From Cytobacillus sp. S13-E01 (GTDB taxonomy: Bacteria > Bacillota > Bacilli > Bacillales > Bacillaceae_L): a stretch of 50,620 bases of DNA. Numbering within the stretch: the stretch's first letter is position 1; each line of letters starts with the position of its first letter. The position numbers and the translations under genes are program-made. Shown piece by piece: positions 34,169 through 41,891 of this stretch. The stretch covers positions 1 through 50,620 of the forward strand of contig NZ_JARFVC010000030.1 in assembly GCF_029193815.1 (NCBI RefSeq), given 5' to 3'. The notes below the pieces were generated by a model. The model made no database searches. It saw only the letters and a list, made by a program, of their open reading frames with translations, and had not been told where the DNA came from.

Positions 34169-34375
34169 AAAAGCGCAAGCGCCCCGTTTAGCGACGTATG
34201 GACTGGACTGAGCCGCATGAGATAAAGGAAACACGAAGAGCGAAAGCGATTCGATGTTGACTTATCGTAAGGAGGTAAGGGAAGTCCACTAGTCGTTGGG
34301 GCTCTGGAGCTAGACGTAGATAGACAGAGACACGAAGTTATACACAACCTTACAATTTTATAAATTCCTTAACAT
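34169..34375 (+). repeat. Dispersed repeat R1, copy with a different core
   Basis: Head AACAAAAGCGCAAGCGCCCC, a core not seen in the other copies (GACTGGACTGAGCCGCATGA and AAGCGATTCGATGTTGAC), the right arm CTGGAGCTAGACGTAGATAG and the long tail CACGAAGTTATACACAACCT to AATTCCT. It sits between the S-box terminator and the first gene of the operon. Confidence 0.82.
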
Positions 34376-34381
34376 TAAAAA

Positions 34382-34550
34382 AACCTCTCTAGAAAAGAGA
34401 GGTTAGCGGCTATATCCGGTCATCCTCTCTCATCTTCCAAAACAAATAATTAAAATATTTGTTTTGCTGGATTTAGCACCAATTCCATAATGGAACGGTT
34501 GCCGGGCATCGTAGGGCCAGTCCCTCCGCCACTCTTGATAAGAGATCACG
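34382..34550 (-). promoter_or_regulatory. S-box (SAM-I) riboswitch with terminator
   Basis: The minus strand reads CTTATCAAGAGTGGCGGAGG, GACTGGCCCTACGATGCCCG, GCAACC, GGTGCTAAATCCAGCA and GATGAGAG, the conserved S-box blocks in order. A terminator follows: AACCTCTCT-TTTCT-AGAGAGGTT with seven T. The P1 3' strand GAGAGAGG can also pair with the terminator's CCTCTCT, giving an antiterminator. SAM should turn the operon off. The long P3 arm AAACAAATA/TATTTGTTT is well formed. Confidence 0.95.
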
Positions 34551-34581
34551 TATTAAGTTTGTGATTATTTTGATAGTTACT

Positions 34582-34610
34582 ACTTTAACGGGGTAGTGAA
34601 ACAATGTCAA
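34582..34610 (-). promoter_or_regulatory. Sigma-A promoter of the S-box operon
   Basis: TTGACA, 17 bases, TAAAGT on the minus strand, about 32 bases before the riboswitch. Confidence 0.8.
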
Positions 34611-34983
34611 TACTATTTTAAATATTTTTTTATTAACTAACTTGTATATAGTAGTTTGCTATATTTCTTGGCGAAAATGGAAACATATTGCCTGAATTGA
34701 GCAAGCTCCTTCCCGCCCCATCTCAGAATAACGGGTGTTTCTTTTGCTAAAGGGTTCCGTTTTGAGGTGCAAAACGGAAAATTGACATTAGAAATGGCAT
34801 ACGAATCGACGTATGCCATTTTCCTTTTATATAGGGATTTATAATACCTCTTATAGTAGAATAAAACCACTAATGACAAAATAAATTTAAAGGACAATGC
34901 TTTTTGGACACTCAAAATTAAATGTCAATTGGGATGTCAATTCTTACACATTTCCATATACAACAGAAGTAAACTCCTAAATT
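34611..34983. other. Gap with two orphan hairpins
   Basis: CCGTTTTG-AGGTG-CAAAACGG (34757-34777) and AAATGGCATACG-AATCGA-CGTATGCCATTT (34792-34821) then TTCCTTTT. The second looks like a plus-strand terminator with no gene before it. GAGGTGCAAAACGG also occurs, inverted, at 9718-9731 beside the long inverted repeat. A 92-codon minus frame crossing these stems has no ribosome binding site and was not called. Confidence 0.5.
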
Positions 34984-35202
34984 TAGTAACCAGTGATAGT
35001 TAAAATAAGAGGAGATTTTCCGGTTAAACTGCGTAATAAGGCTTGGTTCGGGGTATATAAGCGGAGGTTTTCCGCTTAAGCAATGCAAAATGATCCATTT
35101 TGACGTTTTTTGTGTAAATAGTCGGAGTTCTTCCGTCTATTTAAGCTATTTTAAGTGCTATTTCGTAATTAAGAGAAATTTCTCCGCTTATTTATTAAAC
35201 CA
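34984..35202. repeat. Dispersed repeat R2, copy 2
   Basis: GTAACCAGTGATAGTTAAAA, GAGGAGATTTTCCGGTTAA, an extra CGGAGGTTTTCCGCTTAAGC unit, AATAGTCGGAGTTCTTCCGT, CTATTTAAGCTATTTTAAGT and GAAATTTCTCCGCTTATTTA. Same order as 9392-9556. Confidence 0.75.
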
Positions 35203-35345
35203 TGCTGATTCCCTCATCTTTTATAATAGTCTGTAACTGCTAGCACTTTCATAGTATGTTATTATCGCTTATTATGATTATAAACTTATGATACTTACCT
35301 TTTTTGGATAGAATGGTAGTAGCCATTCGAAAGGGGGGCAAAACG

Positions 35346-36488
35346 ATGGGTCGTTTGGTACTATTGTTCGCTTTTTTATTGTTTTTGTTTTCAGCTTGGA
35401 CTACTTTTGAAAAATGGGTAGAGAAAAGTGATTATGCTACCACTCTTGAAAACATTAAATCAGATATAGATGAAATTAGAGAAAAGCCTGAATACATCGC
35501 CGCAATTGGTACTATTCAGCAAGGCATTATTCAACTGATGGATCAATTAGATAATCTTAAAAAATCACCACAACAATCTGAGGATAACGTTGAGAGTACT
35601 ACAGTAGATAAACCACCTTTATCAATACCAACTGAACAAACCTTCTCAGTTTATAATGTTCAACTTGGCGATTCAAGAGAATATGTTGAACAGTTTCTCG
35701 GGAAACCAAAACGTTCTTCCTACAATGAGTATGGAGTACAATGGAGTGCTTACCATGAAAACTATCAAAATTTTATAATGGTTTCATATGATGAAAACAA
35801 CAATGTAGTCGGATTATTTACATCGCAAGATTTAATTGCCTCAAATAAAGGGATCAAAAAAGGTAGTTCAAAAGAGTCGGTTCTTGACGTTCTCGGCAAA
35901 CCGTTAACCGAAATAAGAAAAGGTATGACATATTATCAATTTGAACCAGATCGAAATTATGATGTATTTTTAGTTGATGAAAGCTATATCACAGTTTTTT
36001 ATGATAAACATCAAGAAAATACGGTAACATCTATTCAGATTGTTAGTGAAGCTCTCGAAAATAGTAAGAAGGACTTCTTCACAGTTTCAAATGAGAACCT
36101 GATAGAAGGGTTCGAGTACCAGTTGTTTGATTTAACTAATGCAACTAGAGTAAATCATGGCCTACAGATACTTACGTGGGATGATCAGGTAAGAGAGACA
36201 GCCCGAAAACACAGCTTGGATATGGCAGAGAACAATTACTTTAACCATACGAACTTACAAGGACAATCACCTTTTGATCGTATGCTAGCAGATGATATCA
36301 TTTTTACACTTGCAGGCGAAAACCTCGCCTACGGACAATTAAGTAGCATTTTTGCTCATGAAGGGTTAATGAATTCATTGGGTCACAGAGAAATAATCCT
36401 TAAGCCAGATTTTAAAAACTTAGGCGTTGGCGTTGCGTTTAATACGGAATATCAGCCTTATTATACGGAGAAATTTTATACGAAGTAG
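35346..36488 (+). CDS. CAP/SCP-domain protein, YlbC-like
   Basis: 380 residues. An N-terminal signal or anchor helix (LVLLFAFLLFLFSAWTTF), then a charged linker. Next is a CAP-associated N domain with two related units (LGDSREYVEQFLGKPKRSSY, KKGSSKESVLDVLGKPLTEI). The C-terminal CAP domain has LDMAENNYFNHTNLQGQSPF, AGENLAYG and LGHREIILKPDFKNLGVGV. This is the YlbC architecture; an extracytoplasmic role is likely, activity unknown. ATG 35346 follows AAGGGGGGCAAAACG, so the longer frame to 35304 was not used. Confidence 0.9.
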   Translation: MGRLVLLFAFLLFLFSAWTTFEKWVEKSDYATTLENIKSDIDEIREKPEYIAAIGTIQQGIIQLMDQLDNLKKSPQQSEDNVESTTVDKPPLSIPTEQTFSVYNVQLGDSREYVEQFLGKPKRSSYNEYGVQWSAYHENYQNFIMVSYDENNNVVGLFTSQDLIASNKGIKKGSSKESVLDVLGKPLTEIRKGMTYYQFEPDRNYDVFLVDESYITVFYDKHQENTVTSIQIVSEALENSKKDFFTVSNENLIEGFEYQLFDLTNATRVNHGLQILTWDDQVRETARKHSLDMAENNYFNHTNLQGQSPFDRMLADDIIFTLAGENLAYGQLSSIFAHEGLMNSLGHREIILKPDFKNLGVGVAFNTEYQPYYTEKFYTK

Positions 36489-36489
36489 T

Positions 36490-36522
36490 TAAGAGGATGT
36501 GTTTTCGCACATCTTCTTTACT
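36490..36522 (+). terminator. Terminator of the CAP gene
   Basis: AGAGGATGTG, loop TTTTCG, CACATCTTCT, TTA. Confidence 0.75.
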
Positions 36523-36779
36523 ATTAAAATTCATTTACTTTTAACGGTTTTATCTGTTTCTTTAAACCCATATTAACTAAAATATTTTAAAAGTTACAAG
36601 ATTTCCTTCATATATTCCTACTTATCACAATAAATAATAGATAGATGGACAAAAACAAAATGCAAGCCGACTTTCTCATTTATTTCCAAAGCCGTTGATA
36701 TCTAATCTCGTAACCTATTATGCTAAACCTGTATCTAACCTTTTTTATAGCTAGAAACTTATTTATAATACCTTTTTAT

Positions 36780-36794
36780 TTATAATAATTATAA
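36780..36794 (+). promoter_or_regulatory. Per box before katA
   Basis: TTATAATAATTATAA is a perfect match to the PerR consensus TTATAATNATTATAA. It lies just upstream of a possible -35 TTGATT (36802). The rest of the gap 36523-36866 holds only this promoter region. Confidence 0.9.
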
Positions 36795-36801
36795 AAAAGT
36801 A

Positions 36802-36829
36802 TTGATTTTATTATGATAAGTGTTATCAT
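36802..36829 (+). promoter_or_regulatory. katA promoter overlapped by a Fur-type palindrome
   Basis: TTGATT, 16 bases, TATCAT. The palindrome ATGATAA-GTG-TTATCAT (36813-36829) covers the -10. It matches 13 of 15 positions of the Fur 7-1-7 consensus TGATAATNATTATCA. It may be a second operator for PerR, Fur or the linked PerR-like protein. Confidence 0.6.
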
Positions 36830-36866
36830 TAGAAATGTAAATAAAACATATGAGGTGATTCTAGTA

Positions 36867-38327
36867 ATGAATAAAAACAATCTTACTACTAGTTGGGGCG
36901 CTCCTGTTGGGGACAACCAAAACTCGATCACAGCCGGTTCTCGTGGTCCTACGTTAATTCAAGATGTTCATCTTCTTGAAAAGCTAGCGCATTTTAACAG
37001 AGAACGTGTTCCAGAACGTGTGGTTCATGCAAAAGGTACTGGTGCACATGGTTATTTTGAAGTAACAAACGATTTAACGAAGTATACTAAAGCTAATTTC
37101 CTATCAGAAGTTGGAAAACGTACTCCTTTATTTGTTCGTTTTTCTACTGTAGCTGGTGAGAATGGTTCTGCTGATACAGTTCGTGATCCACGCGGATTTT
37201 CTGTTAAATTTTACACAGAAGAAGGAAACTATGATTTAGTTGGTAACAACACTCCTGTTTTCTTCATTAGAGATGCAATTAAGTTTCCTGACTTTATCCA
37301 TACACAAAAGCGTCATCCACAAACGCATTTAAAAAATCCTAATGCAATTTGGGATTTCTGGTCATTATCACCTGAGTCTCTTCATCAAGTTACTTGGTTA
37401 ATGGGTGATCGTGGTATCCCTGCTACACTTCGTCACATGCATGGTTTTGGTAGCCACACATTTAAATGGACAAATGCTGATGGTGATGGAGTATGGGTGA
37501 AATATCACTTTAAAACAGAACAAGGCGTTAAATGCCTAACAAATGAAGTAGCTGCACAAATTGCTGGTGAAAACCCTGATTATCATACAGAGGATTTATT
37601 CAATGCAATCGAAAATGGTGATTTCCCTGCTTGGAAACTTTATGTACAAATCATGCCTTTAGAGGATGCGAATACGTATCGTTTTGATCCATTCGATGTA
37701 ACAAAGGTTTGGTCTCACAAAGACTATCCACTTATCGAAGTAGGTCGTATGGTATTAGATCGTAACCCTGAAAACTATTTTGCTGAAGTTGAACAAGCTA
37801 CATTCTCACCTGGAACATTAGTACCTGGTATTGATGTCTCTCCAGATAAAATGCTACAAGGTCGTTTATTTGCATACCATGATGCACATCGCTATCGTGT
37901 AGGTGCTAACCATCAAGCATTGCCAATCAATCGTCCACGTAATGAAGTGAATAACTATCAACGTGATGGCCAAATGCGCTTTGATAATAATGGTGGAAAA
38001 TCAGTATATTACGAGCCTAATAGCTTAGGTGGTCCGACAGAATTTCATGAAAATAAACAAGCCGCATACCCTGTAAGTGGTGTTGCTGAGAGTATTGCAT
38101 ATGACCATAACGATCACTACACTCAAGCTGGTGACCTATACCGTCTACAGAGTGAAGAAGAACGTGCTCGACTGGTTAACACAATTGTTGGTGCAATGAA
38201 GCCTGTTGAAAGTAATGAAATCAAACTTCGTCAAATCGGACACTTCTACAAAGCAGATCCTGAATTCGGAACTCGTATTGCTGAAGGTCTTGGGTTAGCT
38301 GTGCCAGAAGAAGTTAAGATAGATTAA
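36867..38327 (+). CDS. katA: Vegetative-type catalase
   Basis: A monofunctional haem catalase that converts hydrogen peroxide to water and oxygen. The distal His lies in [16 protein letters not shown] and the conserved [20 protein letters not shown] follows. The proximal haem Tyr is in [20 protein letters not shown]. Its 486 residues fit small-subunit clade catalases such as B. subtilis KatA. ATG 36867 follows TGAGGTGATTCTAGTA; the frame extends to 36813 through the promoter palindrome and is rejected. Regulation by peroxide is expected from the Per box, and a PerR-like gene follows. Confidence 0.97.
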   Translation: MNKNNLTTSWGAPVGDNQNSITAGSRGPTLIQDVHLLEKLAHFNRERVPERVVHAKGTGAHGYFEVTNDLTKYTKANFLSEVGKRTPLFVRFSTVAGENGSADTVRDPRGFSVKFYTEEGNYDLVGNNTPVFFIRDAIKFPDFIHTQKRHPQTHLKNPNAIWDFWSLSPESLHQVTWLMGDRGIPATLRHMHGFGSHTFKWTNADGDGVWVKYHFKTEQGVKCLTNEVAAQIAGENPDYHTEDLFNAIENGDFPAWKLYVQIMPLEDANTYRFDPFDVTKVWSHKDYPLIEVGRMVLDRNPENYFAEVEQATFSPGTLVPGIDVSPDKMLQGRLFAYHDAHRYRVGANHQALPINRPRNEVNNYQRDGQMRFDNNGGKSVYYEPNSLGGPTEFHENKQAAYPVSGVAESIAYDHNDHYTQAGDLYRLQSEEERARLVNTIVGAMKPVESNEIKLRQIGHFYKADPEFGTRIAEGLGLAVPEEVKID

Positions 38328-38349
38328 TAGAAGTTTTTTATGCCCACTC

Positions 38350-38387
38350 TTTAGGTATCCGTACTCATAACGGATACCTATTCTTAC
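38350..38387 (+). terminator. katA terminator (possibly leaky)
   Basis: TAGGTATCCG pairs with CGGATACCTA, then TTCTTA. The weak T-run could allow read-through into the PerR-like gene 28 bases on. Confidence 0.75.
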
Positions 38388-38414
38388 AATAAAAATAAAA
38401 AGAGGATGTTTACC

Positions 38415-38837
38415 GTGGAAGAAGATCAATATAAAGAACTAATTCCTTATTTAAAAGAGCGTGGCTTACGCATAACACCTCAAAGGCTACTCATTTTAAA
38501 AACAATCATTTCATTAAATGGTCATCCAACGGTTGATGATATTCATAGTCATATCCCCTATATAAGTGTTGCGACAATTTACAATAACATCAAATTATTT
38601 GTTAAGTTACAAATATTAAAGGAACTTCCGTATGGTAATGGTTTAAGTAAATATGAATTATACAAATCTAATCATTATCATGTGATATGTGAAAGATGTG
38701 GAGGAATTATCGACTTTAAATATCCAAATCTTGAAGAAGTCGAACAGGTTGCCTTGAAGCTTACAAATTTTAAAGTCCATTCCCATCACTTTGAAATATA
38801 TGGGGAATGTGCTACATGCCAAGATTCCAATCAATAA
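38415..38837 (+). CDS. PerR-like Fur family regulator
   Basis: 140 residues with close overall similarity to PerR. The DNA-binding helix region reads ERGLRITPQRLLILKTIISL and SVATIYNNIKLF. By my alignment to B. subtilis PerR, the regulatory metal ligands His37 (GHPTVDD), His91 and His93 (NHYHVIC) and Asp104 (IIDFKYP) are kept, but Asp85 is Glu (SKYELYK). The structural zinc pairs CERC and CATC are present. GTG 38415 is the likely start, nine bases after AGAGG; ATG 38406 directly abuts that site. It may be co-transcribed with katA and is probably a PerR paralogue rather than the main PerR. Confidence 0.88.
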   Translation: MEEDQYKELIPYLKERGLRITPQRLLILKTIISLNGHPTVDDIHSHIPYISVATIYNNIKLFVKLQILKELPYGNGLSKYELYKSNHYHVICERCGGIIDFKYPNLEEVEQVALKLTNFKVHSHHFEIYGECATCQDSNQ

Positions 38838-38906
38838 TTTTATAGAGGCATTCGTTCCTATTTACCCTTTGTTCCAACTATAGAATGATATGAAAGGTTG
38901 AAAATA

Positions 38907-39014
38907 ATGCATACAAAAAAGAGCGTTTGCCCTAAATGTCAAACAGAAGTTAAAACCCTCAAGCACAGTCTTTTGTGTGAATGTGGAATAAAAATAAAAA
39001 CAATAAAACGTTAA
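38907..39014 (+). CDS. Tiny zinc-ribbon-like protein (35 aa)
   Basis: MHTKKSVCPKCQTEVKTLKH then SLLCECGIKIKTIKR. The pattern C-x2-C, about 20 residues, C-x-C suggests a minimal metal-binding ribbon. AAAGGTTGAAAATA precedes ATG 38907. It lies 69 bases after the PerR-like gene on the same strand. Confidence 0.55.
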   Translation: MHTKKSVCPKCQTEVKTLKHSLLCECGIKIKTIKR

Positions 39015-39029
39015 ATTACTCAAGTTTCT

Positions 39030-39068
39030 AACAGGCGATATCGGGTAAGATAATCACCTGTTTTTTGT
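39030..39068 (+). terminator. Terminator stem between converging genes
   Basis: ACAGGCGAT and ATCACCTGT pair with one mismatch, followed by TTTTTT. Confidence 0.65.
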
Positions 39069-39079
39069 TTTGCCTCGAA

Positions 39080-39742
39080 TTATGAATGTTCAAGAATTCC
39101 AGTCAAGTCGCTATAAATAAAATTTGGAGCTACACCTAAATTATCCATTACATCATTTTTTCGATTGATCCATGCTGTGTAAAAACCAAAACTAGTCGCA
39201 CCTGCGATGTCCCATGTATTTGAGGACATAAACAGTACTTCATTTCGTTTTACTCCTAAACGCTCTATTATTATTTGATATGACATAGGTGTTGGCTTGT
39301 ATTCTTTAACTTCATCGACACTGATGACATCATCAAGAAATTCCTCTAACCATGAGTTATTTACTAAAGGTAAGAGCATATCATAAGATCCATTTGAAAA
39401 GATTATCCTATTTCGCTCTTTTATTGCTTTTAACACCTCTTTTACTTCTGGAAAAGATTTTAAATGTAAATATTTATCTAAGAGGAAAATTTCTTTTTCT
39501 TCAGTTAAAACTACACCTTCCCTTGCACAAGCATACTGCAGGGCATCTCGAGTAATAGCCGAAAAAGGGATGTACCGGCCCATAAGTTGTCGTAAAAAAC
39601 TATACTCAAGCTGTTTTTCACGCCACACTTTACAGATCTTAGAACCGTTTTGAGGAAACAGTTCTTCACATGCCTTTGCAACAGAATTCACATCAAACAA
39701 TGTTCCATAAGCGTCAAATACAAATGCTTTGATAGTGTTCAT
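39080..39742 (-). CDS. HAD superfamily, haloacid dehalogenase type II-like
   Basis: 220 residues. The nucleophile motif FVFDAYGTLFDVNSV keeps the Asp of motif I. Motif II is IIFSNGSYDML, motif III the Lys in VKEYKPTPMSYQII, and motif IV MSSNTWDIAGATSFGFYTAW. The SSNxWD form is typical of L-2-haloacid dehalogenases. The true substrate is not known and many members act on other carbon-halogen or phosphate compounds. AAAGGAGACGTTGT precedes ATG 39742. Confidence 0.9.
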   Translation of the reverse strand: MNTIKAFVFDAYGTLFDVNSVAKACEELFPQNGSKICKVWREKQLEYSFLRQLMGRYIPFSAITRDALQYACAREGVVLTEEKEIFLLDKYLHLKSFPEVKEVLKAIKERNRIIFSNGSYDMLLPLVNNSWLEEFLDDVISVDEVKEYKPTPMSYQIIIERLGVKRNEVLFMSSNTWDIAGATSFGFYTAWINRKNDVMDNLGVAPNFIYSDLTGILEHS

Positions 39743-40119
39743 ACAACGTCTCCTTTTCCAATCTTTGCCTTTATATAGTGTATATCATTCAAAGCGTGAT
39801 TTTTGTCGAATCTCCCCCAGGTGACAAACAACTCGCAGATTGGAAGCCATATGATACGAATGATATCGCAGTTGATTTTTCATAACTGCGATTTCTCTTC
39901 TAGAATATTTAATCTATGTTCAAGCTTTACTTTAAGCTTTTAAACTATCACTCTCCAAAGAAATACCATTTCTGCGGATATGAAGCTGAATAAATCCAAA
40001 TAGAGATGAAAATAGCAATAAGCATCCCGATAATATATAAACAAGTCGAACTCCTATTAGATCGGGGCTCAGGCACCGAAGTTACGTTCTTACTTGGTAG
40101 TTGAATTACAAAAGAGATA
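39743..40119. other. Gap with one perfect stem
   Basis: ATCGCAGTT (39865) pairs with AACTGCGAT (39884) and TTTCTCTTC follows, so it is terminator-like on the plus strand, but no gene ends before it. A plus-strand open frame up to 39883 (reading VESPPGDKQLADWKPYDTND) has no start or ribosome binding site and could be a gene remnant. A minus frame with a membrane helix (39948-40154) also lacks a start signal. Confidence 0.4.
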
Positions 40120-40476
40120 ATGGATGATTCAACAAATGAATATATTATATTCATTTTTCAAATGATAAGGAAAATAGGTGAGGTGTCCTCGCGTTGTGAT
40201 ATGGAGGCTGCCAATATTCTTGCACTAAATTTAATGAATGATATTGTTACAGGTAAGTTAACCGTTGAAAAGGCTCGTGATGTTTATTGTGAAGTAACCT
40301 CCGCTTTTATGATGAATCGACCAGCAGCTTATGCAGAGAAATTACAATTTACTGTTTCAAAGGAGGCTAACTACGACACTGATATTGTTATGATTGCCGA
40401 TGAAATGGTTGAACAAGCCATAGAAAAAGTTAACGATATAGTTGATGAAAGTATGGGCAATGGGAGATTGCATTAA
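40120..40476 (+). CDS. Hypothetical protein (118 aa)
   Basis: A soluble, mostly helical product with one Cys pair (SSRCDMEAANILAL, VYCEVTSAFMMNRPAA) and an acidic C-terminal helix (MVEQAIEKVNDIVDESMG). AAAGAGATA precedes ATG 40120, a weak site; ATG 40162 is another option with no better site. A perfect 14-bp terminator follows at 40565. No family recognised. Confidence 0.6.
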   Translation: MDDSTNEYIIFIFQMIRKIGEVSSRCDMEAANILALNLMNDIVTGKLTVEKARDVYCEVTSAFMMNRPAAYAEKLQFTVSKEANYDTDIVMIADEMVEQAIEKVNDIVDESMGNGRLH

Positions 40477-40562
40477 CAATTTGCCTAAATAAGAAAAACA
40501 TTTGAAGTAACACACCATTTAGTAGTATGAACAACGTCGGGATACATTCACATACCAACAAA

Positions 40563-40605
40563 TAGTAGAGGGTGAAACCATTGCGTTTCACCCTCTACAT
40601 GTATT
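40563..40605. terminator. Strong terminator stem
   Basis: GTAGAGGGTGAAAC pairs perfectly with GTTTCACCCTCTAC. It serves the 118-aa gene and possibly the end of the trehalose operon (stop at 40647). Confidence 0.85.
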
Positions 40606-40646
40606 TTTATTTATATTGTTTACCCTTATCAGTTCAGGTTATTTAT

Positions 40647-41144
40647 TTATTTTAGCGTTATAGTTAATACTTCTGTTTCCGCTATTTTTGCAGCTACACC
40701 AACATTTTTTTCAAGGTTTCCAACAACTTCATCAGTATTTGTAATGATCATTGGGGTGATTGTGCTTGCTGCCTTTTCTCTAATGAATTCTAAATCAAAG
40801 CTGATTAACTTATCTCCACGTTTAACTTTGTCACCTGCTTGGACAAAACTTTCAAAGCCCTCACCATTTAATGCAACCGTTTCTAAGCCAATATGGATTA
40901 AAATTTCTAACCCAGATTTTGTTTTAAGTCCAACCGCATGTTTTGTAGGAAACACTTGGACAACTTCCCCATCGATAGGACTAACTACTTGTCCATCAGT
41001 TGGATCAATTGCAATTCCCTCACCCATCATTTTCTGAGAGAATACTGGATCTGGGACCTCTGTAATATCTAGAACCTTCCCATTGATTGGTGCTGTAATT
41101 TGTTCAACTGCATTTTCTTTTTTACCAAATAATTTTTTTAGCAT
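40647..41144 (-). CDS. PTS sugar EIIA component (Crr-type) in the tre operon
   Basis: 165 residues, the glucose-type EIIA domain that carries phosphate from HPr to the EIIB domain. The phospho-His is in GLEILIHIGLETVALNGEGF, and the partner His in FPTKHAVGLKTKSG. Fold features TAPINGKVLDITEVPDPVFS and IAIDPTDGQVVSPIDGEVV are present. TreP upstream has only the B and C domains, so this gene supplies the missing A domain. ATG 41144 or 41147, both behind AGAGGAGTACT. It is separated from treR by 20 bases, last gene of the operon. Confidence 0.92.
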   Translation of the reverse strand: MLKKLFGKKENAVEQITAPINGKVLDITEVPDPVFSQKMMGEGIAIDPTDGQVVSPIDGEVVQVFPTKHAVGLKTKSGLEILIHIGLETVALNGEGFESFVQAGDKVKRGDKLISFDLEFIREKAASTITPMIITNTDEVVGNLEKNVGVAAKIAETEVLTITLK

Positions 41145-41164
41145 CATAGTACTCCTCTGCATAA

Positions 41165-41878
41165 TTAATGGTTTCTCCTAGCAAAATCAACAAAGCGAAA
41201 TTTGTCAGGCCTATGTCTAGATTCCGTATATTGGAATTGTCTAGCGTCATCTAAATAAACATAGTTTTTAATGACGACTACATTATGGAAGCCTTCAAGA
41301 TCTAGTAGTTCCCGATCTTCATCTGTCGGTTCTACAACAACAATTTCTTTTCTAGCAAAGCTAATTGTCAGATTAAGTTCATTTTCCACATAGTTATAAA
41401 TGGAATCTCCACATATTTCTCTTGTTAAGGACGGAACAAAATCCTCAATTAGAAAATCTTTATCTAAAATAACCTTCGTTCCATCAATTTCCCTAGTTCT
41501 TACCACTTTCCAAACGTGTTGATTGCTTGAAATATTCAATTGCTGTTTTATATACTGATCTGGTTTTGTTAATGATAATTCATTTACAATCGTTCTTGTT
41601 TTGTTAGCCATTTTCTGTGCTAATTCCTTAAAGCTAACAAGCCCTGAAACAGGAAAATCAAACTTGTTAATATCAATTACTAGTGAACCTTTACCTCTTA
41701 CTTTTTGAATATAACCGTTTTGGGATAAAAGGTTTAGCGCCTTGCGAATTGTTTCTCTTGATGTACCATGAAGATCTGTTAATTCATTTTCAGACGGTAG
41801 AAGTGTGCCTGGCGCCATCTCTCCGATTTTAATTTGCGTCGCAATCTTATTGTAAATCGATAAATATTTATTTTTCAT
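41165..41878 (-). CDS. treR: Trehalose operon repressor, GntR family
   Basis: 237 residues. The N-terminal winged helix contains IYNKIATQIKIGEMAPGTLL, PSENELTDLHGTSRETIRKA and LNLLSQNGYIQKVRGKGSLV. The C-terminal UTRA domain binds trehalose-6-phosphate, which releases the protein from DNA. It matches B. subtilis TreR in length. ATG 41878 follows GGGGATATAGT; the frame opens further to 41923, overlapping treA, but without a better site. Two matching palindromes lie in the operon promoter. Confidence 0.93.
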   Translation of the reverse strand: MKNKYLSIYNKIATQIKIGEMAPGTLLPSENELTDLHGTSRETIRKALNLLSQNGYIQKVRGKGSLVIDINKFDFPVSGLVSFKELAQKMANKTRTIVNELSLTKPDQYIKQQLNISSNQHVWKVVRTREIDGTKVILDKDFLIEDFVPSLTREICGDSIYNYVENELNLTISFARKEIVVVEPTDEDRELLDLEGFHNVVVIKNYVYLDDARQFQYTESRHRPDKFRFVDFARRNH

Positions 41879-41891
41879 ACTATATCCCCAT

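Noticed and set aside
34637-34915. 92-codon minus-strand frame, considered as a transposase remnant
   Set aside because: It crosses two perfect hairpins and has no ribosome binding site; the IRWGGKEL-like segment did not match a family I could name.
39760-39883. Plus-strand frame ending VDFS, protein-like composition
   Set aside because: There is no start codon with a ribosome binding site and it ends inside a hairpin. Kept only as a note in the gap entry.
39948-40154. 68-codon minus-strand frame with one membrane helix
   Set aside because: There is no ribosome binding site at its first codon and it overlaps the start of the 118-aa gene on the other strand.
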